Origin: an uncultured Porphyromonadaceae bacterium
GTDB lineage: Bacteria > Bacteroidota > Bacteroidia > Bacteroidales > Muribaculaceae
Assembly: GCA_900540205.1 (NCBI GenBank)
Contig: UQER01000002.1
Location: 62,001 to 126,000, forward strand
Direction: 5' to 3'
DNA: 64,000 nt
Positions 32,281 to 41,838 of this stretch are shown here, in pieces. A model generated the notes under the pieces. The model searched no databases and had not been told where the DNA came from. It was given only the letters and a program-made list of their open reading frames with translations. Positions within the stretch are counted from its first letter, which is position 1. Each line of letters opens with the position of its first letter. A program made the position numbers and the translations under genes.

Positions 32281-35200
32281 ATGGAAAATGTAATACCTAT
32301 CAATTGCCGCCACCGGTTGGGCACGGCGTTAAGACCCCTTTTGGTCTTGCTGCTGCTCTGCATCGGAGCCTCAGGCTACGCGGCCGACAACAAAGTGACA
32401 CTCGATGTCAGTAACGTCTCACTTGAAAGCGTTCTGCGCTCGATAGAGAAACAGACCGACTACCGGTTCTTCTACAGCAAGGAGACGGTTAACGTCAACG
32501 TGAACGTATCTGTAAAAGCACAGGACGAAAAGGTGAAATCCGTGCTCGACAAGCTGCTTCCGGCTCACGGCATCAGCTATGTGATCAATAAAGACCGAAT
32601 TGCCCTCAAACAGGCGGCACCTTCCCCCCAGACAACAAATAAACAGAAACAGGATTCCAAAGGTAACAAGATAAAAGTAGTCGGCACAGTAACCGACACA
32701 AAAGGGGAGCCCCTGATCGGCGCATCGGTTAAAGTCGAAGGGGAAGCCACAGGCATGGCCACAGATATCGGCGGAAACTATGAGATAGAAGCGCCGGAAG
32801 GGAGCCGCCTGGAGTTCTCATACATCGGCTACAAGTCAGAGAAAAAGAAAATCACCCGGGCAGGCAAACTCGACGTGGTTCTGGCCGAAGACACCCAGAT
32901 GCTCGACGAAGTGGTTGTGATCGGCTACGGCACAATCGACAAGAAAGAGCTCACATCGGCCGTGTCGCATGTCAGTGCAAAGGACTTCCAGTCGGTTGCA
33001 GCCACCGACGTGTCGATGCTTATCCAGGGAAAAGTCCCGGGCCTTTCGGTTGTGAACACCGCAGCCGCCGACCCCAACTCGGCTGCAAGCCTGCAGATTC
33101 GAGGCGTGTCGTCGCGCGAGGCCGGCCTGGGCCCGCTGATTGTGCTCGACGGAGTGCCGGGTGCGAGCCTGACGAACATCAACCCCAACGACATCGCATC
33201 ATTCGACGTCCTTAAGGACGGTGCGGCTTCGGCCATCTACGGAACCCGTGGCTCCAACGGTGTAATCGTCATCACCACCAAGAAAGGCGCACGCGACGGC
33301 CAGACCCACACCACATATTCCACGACCCTGTCGTGGGACAAGGCAAACCGCGACCTTGACATGATGAATGCCGACGATTACCGTTCGATGCGCATCCCCT
33401 CGGGCGACGCCGCCGTGGACCTCGGCGCGAGCGAAGACCTCTTCGACCTTGTGCAGCAGGTTGGATTCAAGCAGCAGCACACCCTCACCGTAAGCGGAGG
33501 AGGAGCCAACACGAACTACCGTGTCACGGCCGATTACCGCAATGCCGACGGCATCGAGAAACGCGGAAACCGCGAGGAATATGGCGCACGCGCCACCATC
33601 AACCACACCACCAAAGGGGGGCTCTTCTCGGTCAACCTTAATGTGGCTCCGCGCATTGTTTACCGCAATCTCGCCGACAACGACGTGTTTCGCCGCGCGA
33701 TAGAGGCAAATCCTACCACTCCGGTATGGAACGCCGACGTGCCGGGACGCTATTATGATTTCACCGACCATAACGGCTTCGTCAACCCGCTCGAGTCGAT
33801 GGCTCTGGTGAAGAACAAAAGCCATGAGAAAATCCTCGACTGGGACGGCACACTCAAGCTGAACCTACTGCCGCTTTTCATGCCGAATGCCAAATACAGC
33901 CAGTCGCTCAGCACTCAGGTGACATTCGCAGACCACCAGTACAACAACGACGTCAATTATTCCGAGCCGTCGACAATGAACCAGCATCTCCGCAACAACA
34001 AGAGAGGCTTCGGCTCGCGCACTGCCAACAACGCCCGTAACCACAGTCTGGAATGGATCGCCAACTACAGCATCAGCATCAAGAACCACAACCTCCGCGC
34101 AATGGCAGGTTACTCCTACCAATACTGGCAGAATTCCGGATTCAGCTGCGAGAACTACGATTTCGCCAACGACGGTATCGGCGCCGACAACATCGGCTCC
34201 GGCGACGGAATGAAGGAAGAGGGCGAAATAGGCATGAGCAGCTACAAGGAAGACAACAAGCTCATCGCATTTTTCGGACGAATCAGCTACGACTACGACG
34301 GGCGCTATATGTTCACGGCATCCATGCGTCACGAAGGGTCATCGAAGTTCGGTAAAAACCACAAATGGGGTAACTTCCCCGCAGTCTCGGCCGGATGGCG
34401 CATCTCCAAGGAAAAATTCATGGAGGGCACCTCGTCATGGCTCAACGACCTGAAAATCCGCGCCGACTTCGGTGTGACAGGTAACCAGGAGTTCGGCAAC
34501 TACCTGTCGCTCGACACCATGGGCCCGTTTGGCTACAGCTACTACAACGGACAGTGGATCAGAGTGTGGGGTCCCGGCAAGAACGTCAACTCCGACCTCC
34601 ACTGGGAGCAAGGCAAGAACTGGAACGTGGGTCTGGATTTCTCACTGTTCAACAACAGGCTCTACGGTTCGTTCAACTACTTCCACCGCCGCCAGCAGGA
34701 CCTTCTGGGCAACTACCGTGTGCCTATGCCCCCCTATCTGTTCACACACACCTATGTTAACGTGGGAACGATGCGAAACCAGGGCTTCGAGTTCGACATC
34801 ACATTCAATGCCGTGCAGACACGCGATTTCACCTACACCATGAATTTCATCGGCACAACACAGTCGAACAAATTCGTGGACTTCAGCAACTCCGAGTTCG
34901 TCGGCAACGACTACTACGACGTGGCCTACACAGAGAACCCGTATCCCAACATCCCCATCCAGCGCATCGAGAAAGGCCGCTCGATAGGTGAATTCCACAT
35001 GTTCAAATATGCCGGCATCACCACCGACGGCGAATGGCTGATCTACGACAAGGACGGCGACATCATCAAGGGCATCCAGGGCACAGAGGCCGACCGCCAG
35101 TATGTAGGCAACGGTCTGCCCAAATTCACCCTCTCCATGGGCCACAACTTCCGCTACAAGAATTTCGACCTGTCGCTGTTCTTCCGTGGCGCATTCGGAT

Positions 35201-35577
35201 TCCACATCTTCAACATCCACGATTTCTATTACGGCACCCGTAATTTCACCGGCAACACGCTCCGCAAAGCATACGGAAAGAACCAGCAGATATCGTCGAC
35301 ACAGAACCCGATTGTCAGCGACTACTTCCTGGAACGCGGCGACTATTTCAAACTTGACCAGCTTACGCTCGGCTACACCCTGCCGCTGCCCAAAGTCAGG
35401 TTCATGGATTCGCTCCGCGTCTACGGAACCGTACGCAACGTGTTCACCATCACAAAGTACAGCGGCATGGATCCTTCGAATTTCCAGGTCAACGGCCTGA
35501 CTCCGGGAGCCCACGGCGGCCGTGGCTACTATCCCACCACCCGCCAGTTCATACTGGGTGTGCAGCTTGATTTCTAA
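32281..35577 (+). CDS. SusC/RagA TonB-dependent glycan transporter with STN domain
   Basis: This 1098-aa outer-membrane protein has a signal peptide ending near ASGYA, an STN secretin/TonB domain (about residues 40-95, VTLDVSNVSLESVLRSIEKQTDYRFFYS), a carboxypeptidase-regulatory-like domain (about 130-205, VVGTVTDTKGEPLIGASVKVEGEATG), the TonB box region and plug (VVVIGYGTIDKKELTSAVS) and a 22-strand barrel ending in FILGVQLDF. The STN domain is the extra module that signals to FecR-type anti-sigma factors, consistent with the divergent sigma/FecR pair. It imports oligosaccharides together with SusD. A 209-bp spacer separates it from the sigma gene; no perfect TAnnTTTG is seen there, which fits use of the ECF sigma factor. 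Confidence 0.95.
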   Translation: MENVIPINCRHRLGTALRPLLVLLLLCIGASGYAADNKVTLDVSNVSLESVLRSIEKQTDYRFFYSKETVNVNVNVSVKAQDEKVKSVLDKLLPAHGISYVINKDRIALKQAAPSPQTTNKQKQDSKGNKIKVVGTVTDTKGEPLIGASVKVEGEATGMATDIGGNYEIEAPEGSRLEFSYIGYKSEKKKITRAGKLDVVLAEDTQMLDEVVVIGYGTIDKKELTSAVSHVSAKDFQSVAATDVSMLIQGKVPGLSVVNTAAADPNSAASLQIRGVSSREAGLGPLIVLDGVPGASLTNINPNDIASFDVLKDGAASAIYGTRGSNGVIVITTKKGARDGQTHTTYSTTLSWDKANRDLDMMNADDYRSMRIPSGDAAVDLGASEDLFDLVQQVGFKQQHTLTVSGGGANTNYRVTADYRNADGIEKRGNREEYGARATINHTTKGGLFSVNLNVAPRIVYRNLADNDVFRRAIEANPTTPVWNADVPGRYYDFTDHNGFVNPLESMALVKNKSHEKILDWDGTLKLNLLPLFMPNAKYSQSLSTQVTFADHQYNNDVNYSEPSTMNQHLRNNKRGFGSRTANNARNHSLEWIANYSISIKNHNLRAMAGYSYQYWQNSGFSCENYDFANDGIGADNIGSGDGMKEEGEIGMSSYKEDNKLIAFFGRISYDYDGRYMFTASMRHEGSSKFGKNHKWGNFPAVSAGWRISKEKFMEGTSSWLNDLKIRADFGVTGNQEFGNYLSLDTMGPFGYSYYNGQWIRVWGPGKNVNSDLHWEQGKNWNVGLDFSLFNNRLYGSFNYFHRRQQDLLGNYRVPMPPYLFTHTYVNVGTMRNQGFEFDITFNAVQTRDFTYTMNFIGTTQSNKFVDFSNSEFVGNDYYDVAYTENPYPNIPIQRIEKGRSIGEFHMFKYAGITTDGEWLIYDKDGDIIKGIQGTEADRQYVGNGLPKFTLSMGHNFRYKNFDLSLFFRGAFGFHIFNIHDFYYGTRNFTGNTLRKAYGKNQQISSTQNPIVSDYFLERGDYFKLDQLTLGYTLPLPKVRFMDSLRVYGTVRNVFTITKYSGMDPSNFQVNGLTPGAHGGRGYYPTTRQFILGVQLDF

Positions 35578-35604
35578 TCTGAGTAATACCAAGGTCAATT
35601 AAAA

Positions 35605-37332
35605 ATGAAACCATATAAATACTTTGCAGGGCTGGCAATGGCCTTATTGACCCTGCCGGGGTGTACCGATCTTGACGAAACCGTCTACAGCCAGGTAAGC
35701 TCCAACAACTACTTCAACACGAGAGAAGACGTGATTTCAATGGCGTTCCGCGCATTCGAGCACGGCTACTGGACCATTGTGCCGCGTTTCAGAATGAACG
35801 AGCTTTCTGCCGACCAGCTCATAATTCCCCGCCGCGACGGCAGCTGGGACGACGGCGGTGTCTGGCGACAGTTCCACTACCACACATGGACACCCGACAT
35901 CTCGCGCCATGTGCATGACGAATGGGACTCGCAGTTCGCCGGCATCGGTCAATGCAACTTCGCCATCGACCGTTTTAACGAGCTCGACCCCGACCAATTC
36001 GGATTCGCAGAGGAAGAATGGAACTCCCTCAAGATGCAGAACAGGGTTCTGCGCTGCTGGTTCTATCTCCGTCTGCTCGATGCCTTCCGCAACGTCCCGT
36101 TCTGCGTAAGCTACGACGACCAGTCGCAGAACACGCTCTCGCAGGTGCCCCCTGAGCAGATTTTCAACTTCATCGAGGAGGAGCTGAAAGCTGCCATCCC
36201 GCTTCTGTATAAGAAAGAAAGCCTCGGCAGCGGGTCAAAATACGCCAACATGTGGACTCAGGCCGGCGCGGCATCATTGCTTGTACGCCTGTATCTCAAC
36301 GCAAAGGAATACATCGGTGTCGACCGTCTTGCCGATTGCGAGAAGGTGGCTCAGGACATAGTCGACGGCGTCTACGGCGCATATAAGGTGGCCGACCGCT
36401 GGGATGCCCCGTTCGATTCCGACAACGACAACTGCGACGAGCTGGTGTTCTTCTTCTCCGGTTCATGCAACTATACCAGCTGGCACTATAACCAGCTTTA
36501 CAACTGGGGCGTGCCCTCATATTCCGAACTTTATTTCGACGACGCCAAAGTAAAACATGGCGGACACAACGGTGAATTCGTATGCTCGCCGAGCTACGAC
36601 CCAACCGGCAAGCTCTACGACTATGAGCTTGGCATGACCATCCAGAAGTTCCGCAAGTATAACGGAGACGTGCGCCTGGCGAAATACAGGAACCTCGGAG
36701 GAGGCAAACGCGAAGGAATGTTCCTCTATGGCTACCTTGAATACAAACAGAACGGCGTATCGCGCAAACTTAAAGCCCCTGAAATGCCCTACGACCTGTG
36801 CATCCGCGATGCCGTGGGTCAGTTCCACTACACCAAGGAAAACAAATGGCTCACTTCGTCCGAAAGCAACATGACCACCGGCGACTACAACTCAGGCTGG
36901 TACACCGTGAAATATCCCATGTACAGCAACAACGACCCGGGAGCCGGTGAAAGCGATTTCGCCGAAATTCGCCTGGTGGAGATAATCTATACGCTTGCCG
37001 AGTGCAAACTCCGCAAAGGCGATGCCACCGGTGCGGGTAAACTTCTCAACAGCGTGCGCCGCCGCAACTATCCCTCCTACCTGCACAAGCAGGTGCTCTA
37101 TCAGCCCGAAGGGAATGTGGAGCTCGACATGAACGAGATGCTCGACGAATGGGGCCGTGAATTCCTGGCCGAAGGACGCCGCCGCATCGACCTGATACGT
37201 TTCGGGAAATTCAACACAGGCAAATGGTGGGACAAACAGCCCGATGCCGACGACCACACCAAGATTTTCCCCGTGCCCCGCGTGCAGATCACTACCAACG
37301 CCGCACTCGTGCAGAACCCGGGCTACAAATGA
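35605..37332 (+). CDS. SusD/RagB glycan-binding lipoprotein
   Basis: This 575-aa protein has a lipoprotein signal (ALLTLPGCTD) and the SusD family pattern: YFNTREDVISMAFRAFEHGYW near the N terminus, helical TPR-like middle (FYLRLLDAFRNVPF), and the C-terminal ADAT-GKLLNSVRRRNYP, DEWGREFLAEGRRRIDLIRFGKF and NPGYK end typical of RagB/SusD. It forms the lid on the SusC transporter and binds glycan at the cell surface. It lies 27 bp after susC. Confidence 0.93.
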   Translation: MKPYKYFAGLAMALLTLPGCTDLDETVYSQVSSNNYFNTREDVISMAFRAFEHGYWTIVPRFRMNELSADQLIIPRRDGSWDDGGVWRQFHYHTWTPDISRHVHDEWDSQFAGIGQCNFAIDRFNELDPDQFGFAEEEWNSLKMQNRVLRCWFYLRLLDAFRNVPFCVSYDDQSQNTLSQVPPEQIFNFIEEELKAAIPLLYKKESLGSGSKYANMWTQAGAASLLVRLYLNAKEYIGVDRLADCEKVAQDIVDGVYGAYKVADRWDAPFDSDNDNCDELVFFFSGSCNYTSWHYNQLYNWGVPSYSELYFDDAKVKHGGHNGEFVCSPSYDPTGKLYDYELGMTIQKFRKYNGDVRLAKYRNLGGGKREGMFLYGYLEYKQNGVSRKLKAPEMPYDLCIRDAVGQFHYTKENKWLTSSESNMTTGDYNSGWYTVKYPMYSNNDPGAGESDFAEIRLVEIIYTLAECKLRKGDATGAGKLLNSVRRRNYPSYLHKQVLYQPEGNVELDMNEMLDEWGREFLAEGRRRIDLIRFGKFNTGKWWDKQPDADDHTKIFPVPRVQITTNAALVQNPGYK

Positions 37333-37366
37333 CAAGAGTAATTCTGAACTCTAAACTGATATCAAA

Positions 37367-37822
37367 ATGAAGATATACAAATTCACAGCGATTATCGCAA
37401 TAATGCTGATGGGGATTTTCATGGCAAGTTGCGAAGATGAGAAAGATATAATCGTGATCGACGGGAATATCCCCATCAAGACCTCCACCCTCTACATCGT
37501 GGGCGACGCCACCCCGGCAGTGTGGAACATCGACAAGCCGATCCTTCTTGACGTAAGCGACGAAGACCCGCTCGTGTTCATCTACGACGGCAACCTTTCG
37601 CAGGGCGAACTGAAAGCCTACCTCACACCAGGCAACTGGGACTCGCCTTGCGTGCGGCCTCTCACTGCAGGCTCACCCATAAGCAAAGCCGACAACGTCG
37701 AGCCCTTCCAGCTCTATTCAGGAGGCGAGGACCTCAAATGGTCTGTAAAGAACGCCGGACACTATCGCCTGGTTTTCGACCTGCGCAACTGGACGCTGAG
37801 CACGACATTCCTCGGATATTGA
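37367..37822 (+). CDS. SusE/SusF-like single-domain lipoprotein
   Basis: This 151-aa protein has a lipobox (IFMASCEDE) and one SusE/F-type domain: TLYIVGDATPAVWNIDKPILL, FIYDGNLSQGELKAYLTPGNWD and HYRLVFDLRNWTLS. It is much shorter than SusE or SusF, which carry several such domains. It is probably a surface glycan-binding protein encoded right after susD; similar modules occur in the gene at 47381. Confidence 0.8.
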   Translation: MKIYKFTAIIAIMLMGIFMASCEDEKDIIVIDGNIPIKTSTLYIVGDATPAVWNIDKPILLDVSDEDPLVFIYDGNLSQGELKAYLTPGNWDSPCVRPLTAGSPISKADNVEPFQLYSGGEDLKWSVKNAGHYRLVFDLRNWTLSTTFLGY

Positions 37823-37962
37823 TTCCATCGGGTACTGATTTCCGGGAATGAATCAGAGAGCTTCCGATAACTGATTAAGGTTAGTTTTAGGTTTCCCATG
37901 AGGTTTCCCCGCTCCGGCATCACATGCCGGGGCAAGGGATGCCCATCAGACAATACAATGAA

Positions 37963-39432
37963 ATGAACAACATGACAAGATTCTCTATTTTAAGCAAATT
38001 CTTTATTGCCGCACTGCTCTGCACAACCACACTGGTCGCCACGGCCTGCTCCGACGGCAATTCCCAAGACGAAGGCGAACCTCTGCCTGAGCCTCCAGCC
38101 CCCGAACTGCCCGCACTTCCCGTGCCAGGCGACATACACAACTACAAAGCTCCCCTCTACTGGACCATCTACGAATATGCCCGCACCTGGGAACTTGAGG
38201 GCGTTCCATACGACCAGATGGACCTGAGCTCGGACGAGTGGGACGCAGTCATCGACATGATGGCCACCAAATTCAAGCCCTACGGCTACGACATGATTTG
38301 CACCGACGGCTTCCTGCCCCAGCTCGCACGCGACGGCGGCATCTACATGTCGCACTACGGCTCAATGCCGCTCAAAGAACTCGTGCGACGCGCCAAGGCA
38401 AAAGGGCTGCGCGTGGGTGTCTACGACAACCCCCTGTGGATCAAAGGAAACCTGAACAGCAAAGTGCCCGAAACAAACTACACCCTGCGCTCGCTCACAC
38501 GCAATCCGCAGGACAAGGTGCTGTATCCCCAGGTCACCGACCGTCCTGACTTCACATGGCTCGTGACCGACCATCCCGGAGCACGCGAATATATCGACGG
38601 ATGGTTCAAGCACTACCACGACATGGGCGTGGACTTCGTGCGCATGGACTTCATGTGCTGGTATGAGGACGGAGACCCCGGCCGCGACTATCCCGTCACC
38701 TGCGGCTACGGACGCGAACGCTACGAACGCGGCCTCGCCTACATATGCGAATCGGCCACAAAATACGGCATATTCACTTCAATCGTGATGCCCGAACTCT
38801 ACAACGACGCCGAATTTGAACGCAAATACTGCAACATGACACGCATCGTGCAGGACACAAACATCGGCGGATGGCACCACTTCTCGTCGTTCAACCGGGG
38901 CAAAATCTATGACAGATGGCCATATGCCGACAACCAGATGGACGGTTTCGCACACTGGAGCCATATCGGTGGCAAAGGCAAGATTCTGCTCGACGGCGAC
39001 TTCCTGCGCCTTAACCGATGCAGCTCCGACGACGAGCGCCGCTCGCAGGTGTCGCTCCAGCTCATTGCAGGCGGCCCCGTGGCTATAGCCGACACACCCG
39101 AAACGATCGGGAACCTTGACAGATTCTACACCAACGAAGAGCTCCTGGCTCTCAACACCGACGGCTTCGTGGGCAAACCCCTGTCGGATGTTGTCAACAG
39201 CGAAGGAAGCTGCATATGGTGGGGCACCATGAGCAACGGCGATGTGGTGCTGGCCATGTTCAACCGCGAGGAATCCGGCAAAAAGATGACGGTAGCACTT
39301 GCCGACATGGCTCTGGATGGGGAATTCAAAGTGCGCGACCTTTGGCGCCATGCCGACGAAGGCACCGTTTCCGGCACATTCGAAGCCACGGTTCCCAGTC
39401 ACGGCTGCAAGGTTGTAAAATTAACCCGATAA
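37963..39432 (+). CDS. GH27/GH36-like glycoside hydrolase lipoprotein
   Basis: ATG 37963 opens a lipoprotein signal (LLCTTTLVATACSDG); ATG 37972 is equally possible. The 489-aa product has a TIM-barrel of the clan GH-D type (SDEWDAVIDMMATKFKPYGYDMICTDGF, LRVGVYDNPLWIKG, GVDFVRMDFMCWYEDG with the likely nucleophile Asp in RMDF) and the C-terminal beta domain with FKVRDLWRHADEGTVSGTFEATVPSHGCKVVKL that is typical of GH27. Family activities include alpha-galactosidase, isomaltodextranase and beta-L-arabinopyranosidase. I cannot choose between them, but the GH97 neighbour favours an alpha-galactosidase-like role. It is followed by a strong terminator. Confidence 0.75.
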   Translation: MNNMTRFSILSKFFIAALLCTTTLVATACSDGNSQDEGEPLPEPPAPELPALPVPGDIHNYKAPLYWTIYEYARTWELEGVPYDQMDLSSDEWDAVIDMMATKFKPYGYDMICTDGFLPQLARDGGIYMSHYGSMPLKELVRRAKAKGLRVGVYDNPLWIKGNLNSKVPETNYTLRSLTRNPQDKVLYPQVTDRPDFTWLVTDHPGAREYIDGWFKHYHDMGVDFVRMDFMCWYEDGDPGRDYPVTCGYGRERYERGLAYICESATKYGIFTSIVMPELYNDAEFERKYCNMTRIVQDTNIGGWHHFSSFNRGKIYDRWPYADNQMDGFAHWSHIGGKGKILLDGDFLRLNRCSSDDERRSQVSLQLIAGGPVAIADTPETIGNLDRFYTNEELLALNTDGFVGKPLSDVVNSEGSCIWWGTMSNGDVVLAMFNREESGKKMTVALADMALDGEFKVRDLWRHADEGTVSGTFEATVPSHGCKVVKLTR

Positions 39433-39480
39433 TCACCTTCCGGACTCTCTCCGCACATCAACCGGTCAGTTTCTTCATCT

Positions 39481-39514
39481 AATGCGCTTCGCTTCTGCTG
39501 AGGCGAAGCGCATT
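39481..39514 (+). terminator. Terminator or processing hairpin after the GH27-like gene
   Basis: AATGCGCTTCGC (39481-39492) pairs perfectly with GCGAAGCGCATT (39503-39514), followed by ACACATTTTTC. It may separate the susCDE-GH27 transcript from the downstream hydrolase genes or limit read-through. Confidence 0.75.
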
Positions 39515-39580
39515 ACACATTTTTCAAAATACACCATACCCAAAAACAACGCTCACTCCCATATAACATTCTGCCTGAAA

Positions 39581-41824
39581 ATGAAACTCTTACCTCAACT
39601 ATTCGTTATCGGCGCCGGGCTGGCACTGCTTTCCTGCACACAGACGTCGGCGGAAGACCGTTTTATAGACAATTTACTTGACAAGATGACCCTTGAAGAA
39701 AAATTGGGTCAGCTGAATCTGCTGGTAGGCGGCGATATTATTTCAGGAACAACACAGGACCAAGGTAGCGACAGCCTTTTCATCACAGGCAAAATCGGCG
39801 GTGTCTTTAACGTGAAAGGCGTCGAATCGGTTTCACGTATTCAGCATCTTGCAGTGGAGCATGGACCGCACGGCATACCGCTGCTTATAGGAGCCGACGT
39901 TGTCCACGGCTATGAGACGGTTTTCCCCATTCCTCTCGCCCTATCGTGCTCGTGGGATACAGTTGCCATCGAGAAGATGGCCCGCATCTCGGCTATCGAG
40001 GCCACGGCCGACGGTGTGAACTGGAACTACAGCCCAATGGTCGACATATGCCGCGACCCGCGGTGGGGACGCATCGCCGAAGGTTCCGGTGAGGACCCCT
40101 ATCTCGGAAGCGTAATCGCCAAAGCATACATACGTGGCTATCAGGGCGACGACATGAAATCGGACAGCACAATGATGGCTTGCGTCAAGCACTTTGCCCT
40201 CTATGGCGCTGCCGAGGGTGGCCGCGACTACAACACAGTCGACATGAGCCTGCAGAGGATGTTCAACTACTATCTGCCGCCGTTTAAAGCCGCCGTCGAA
40301 GCCGGCTGCGGCTCTCTGATGACCTCGTTTAATCTGATCAACGGCATGCCGGCCACTGCCGACCGGTGGCTCATTGAGGACGTGTTGCGCAAGCAATGGG
40401 GATTCGACGGCATGACCGTATCCGATTTTAATTCCATTTCCGAAATCTCGACATTCGGCCTTTCGGAAAGGGAAGATGCCGCCGCTTTCGTACTCAAGGC
40501 TGGCACCGACATGGACATGGTGTCGGGACTGTATTTCAACACACTGAAGGACGCTGTGGAACGCGGCGACGTTGACGAGGCTCTGGTAGACAAGGCCTGT
40601 CGTCGTGTCCTTGAAGCCAAAATGCGGCTCGGCCTGTTCGACGACCCATATAAATACTGCAAGCCCGAGCGTCTTGACCGTGACATGTACAACGAGGCCC
40701 ACCGCACTGCAGCGCGCGAGATTGCCGCCGAGACTTTCGTGCTGCTTAAAAACAGCTCATCACTGCTTCCGCTGGCCAAAAAAGGCAAGATAGCCTTGAT
40801 CGGACCGCTGGCTGATGCCGGAAACAATATGTGCGGATGCTGGAGTGGCTACTGCCGCCCCGAAAAGCACGGATCGCTGTTGCAGGCATTCCAAGATGCA
40901 GTAGGCGATAAGGCCGAGGTAATCTATGCACGCGGCTCAAATATATACCGTGACGAGACCACCCAGCGCAATGCCGCCGGACAACGACAGCTTGAACATG
41001 GCGACGACAGCGCTTTGCACAAAGAGGCCCTGGCCGTTGCTGCAAGAGCCGATGTCATCGTAGCAGCAATGGGCGAATGCGCCGACATGAGCGGCGAATC
41101 GGCTTCGCGCGCAGAACTGACAATCCCCGACACACAGCGCGAGCTGCTGCGCAAGCTCGTAGCCACCGGCAAACCGGTAGTGCTGCTGCTGTTCACCGGC
41201 CGTCCACTTGTGCTTGACTGGGAAAACGACAATGTCCCTGCAATCCTGAATGTATGGTTCGGCGGGTCGCAAGCGGCCGAGGCCATCTCGGATGTGGTGT
41301 TCGGCGACAAAAACCCGTGCGGCAAACTCACCGCGACATTCCCGCGCTCCGCAGGACAGATTCCTTTATATTACAATCATCTCATGCCAAGTCATCCCGA
41401 CCCGGAGGATGGTGTGTTCAACCGCTATTGCAGCAACTACATCGACATAAGCAACGAGCCCCTCTACCCATTCGGCTACGGCCTCAGCTACACCACTTTT
41501 GAATACGGCACAGCCGGAATCAACGGCAATGAGGTCAGCGTAAGCGTTCGGAATACCGGCGCCGTTGAAGGAACAGAAATCGTGCAATTGTACGTCCGTG
41601 ACAAGATTGCACGGATTGCACGGCCTGTAAAGGAATTGAAATCTTATCAGCGGGGTTCACTCAAACCGGGCGAGACAAAAACACTCACCTTCAGGATCAC
41701 CCCCGACATGCTCGGATACTACGATGCCGGGCTGAATTACGTGTGCGAACCAGGCGCGTTTGAAATCATGGTAGGACCCGACAGCCGCAGCCTTCAGTCC
41801 TTAGAGTATATCCTTAACAATTAA
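39581..41824 (+). CDS. GH3 beta-glycosidase (BglX-like) lipoprotein
   Basis: An upstream in-frame ATG (39482) lies within the hairpin; ATG 39581 starts the lipoprotein signal (GLALLSCTQT), giving 747 aa. The protein has the GH3 N-terminal barrel (DNLLDKMTLEEKLGQL, YSPMVDICRDPRWGRIAEGSGEDPYLG, KHFALYGAAEGGRDYN), the nucleophile in GMTVSDFNSI, the C-terminal sandwich domain (GECADMSGESASRAELTIP, VLLLFTGRPLVL) and a fibronectin-III-like end (NTGAVEGTEIVQLYVRD). GH3 enzymes of this BglX layout release terminal beta-linked sugars, most often glucose or xylose, from oligosaccharides. Confidence 0.9.
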   Translation: MKLLPQLFVIGAGLALLSCTQTSAEDRFIDNLLDKMTLEEKLGQLNLLVGGDIISGTTQDQGSDSLFITGKIGGVFNVKGVESVSRIQHLAVEHGPHGIPLLIGADVVHGYETVFPIPLALSCSWDTVAIEKMARISAIEATADGVNWNYSPMVDICRDPRWGRIAEGSGEDPYLGSVIAKAYIRGYQGDDMKSDSTMMACVKHFALYGAAEGGRDYNTVDMSLQRMFNYYLPPFKAAVEAGCGSLMTSFNLINGMPATADRWLIEDVLRKQWGFDGMTVSDFNSISEISTFGLSEREDAAAFVLKAGTDMDMVSGLYFNTLKDAVERGDVDEALVDKACRRVLEAKMRLGLFDDPYKYCKPERLDRDMYNEAHRTAAREIAAETFVLLKNSSSLLPLAKKGKIALIGPLADAGNNMCGCWSGYCRPEKHGSLLQAFQDAVGDKAEVIYARGSNIYRDETTQRNAAGQRQLEHGDDSALHKEALAVAARADVIVAAMGECADMSGESASRAELTIPDTQRELLRKLVATGKPVVLLLFTGRPLVLDWENDNVPAILNVWFGGSQAAEAISDVVFGDKNPCGKLTATFPRSAGQIPLYYNHLMPSHPDPEDGVFNRYCSNYIDISNEPLYPFGYGLSYTTFEYGTAGINGNEVSVSVRNTGAVEGTEIVQLYVRDKIARIARPVKELKSYQRGSLKPGETKTLTFRITPDMLGYYDAGLNYVCEPGAFEIMVGPDSRSLQSLEYILNN

Positions 41825-41838
41825 GACTCCATCACAAC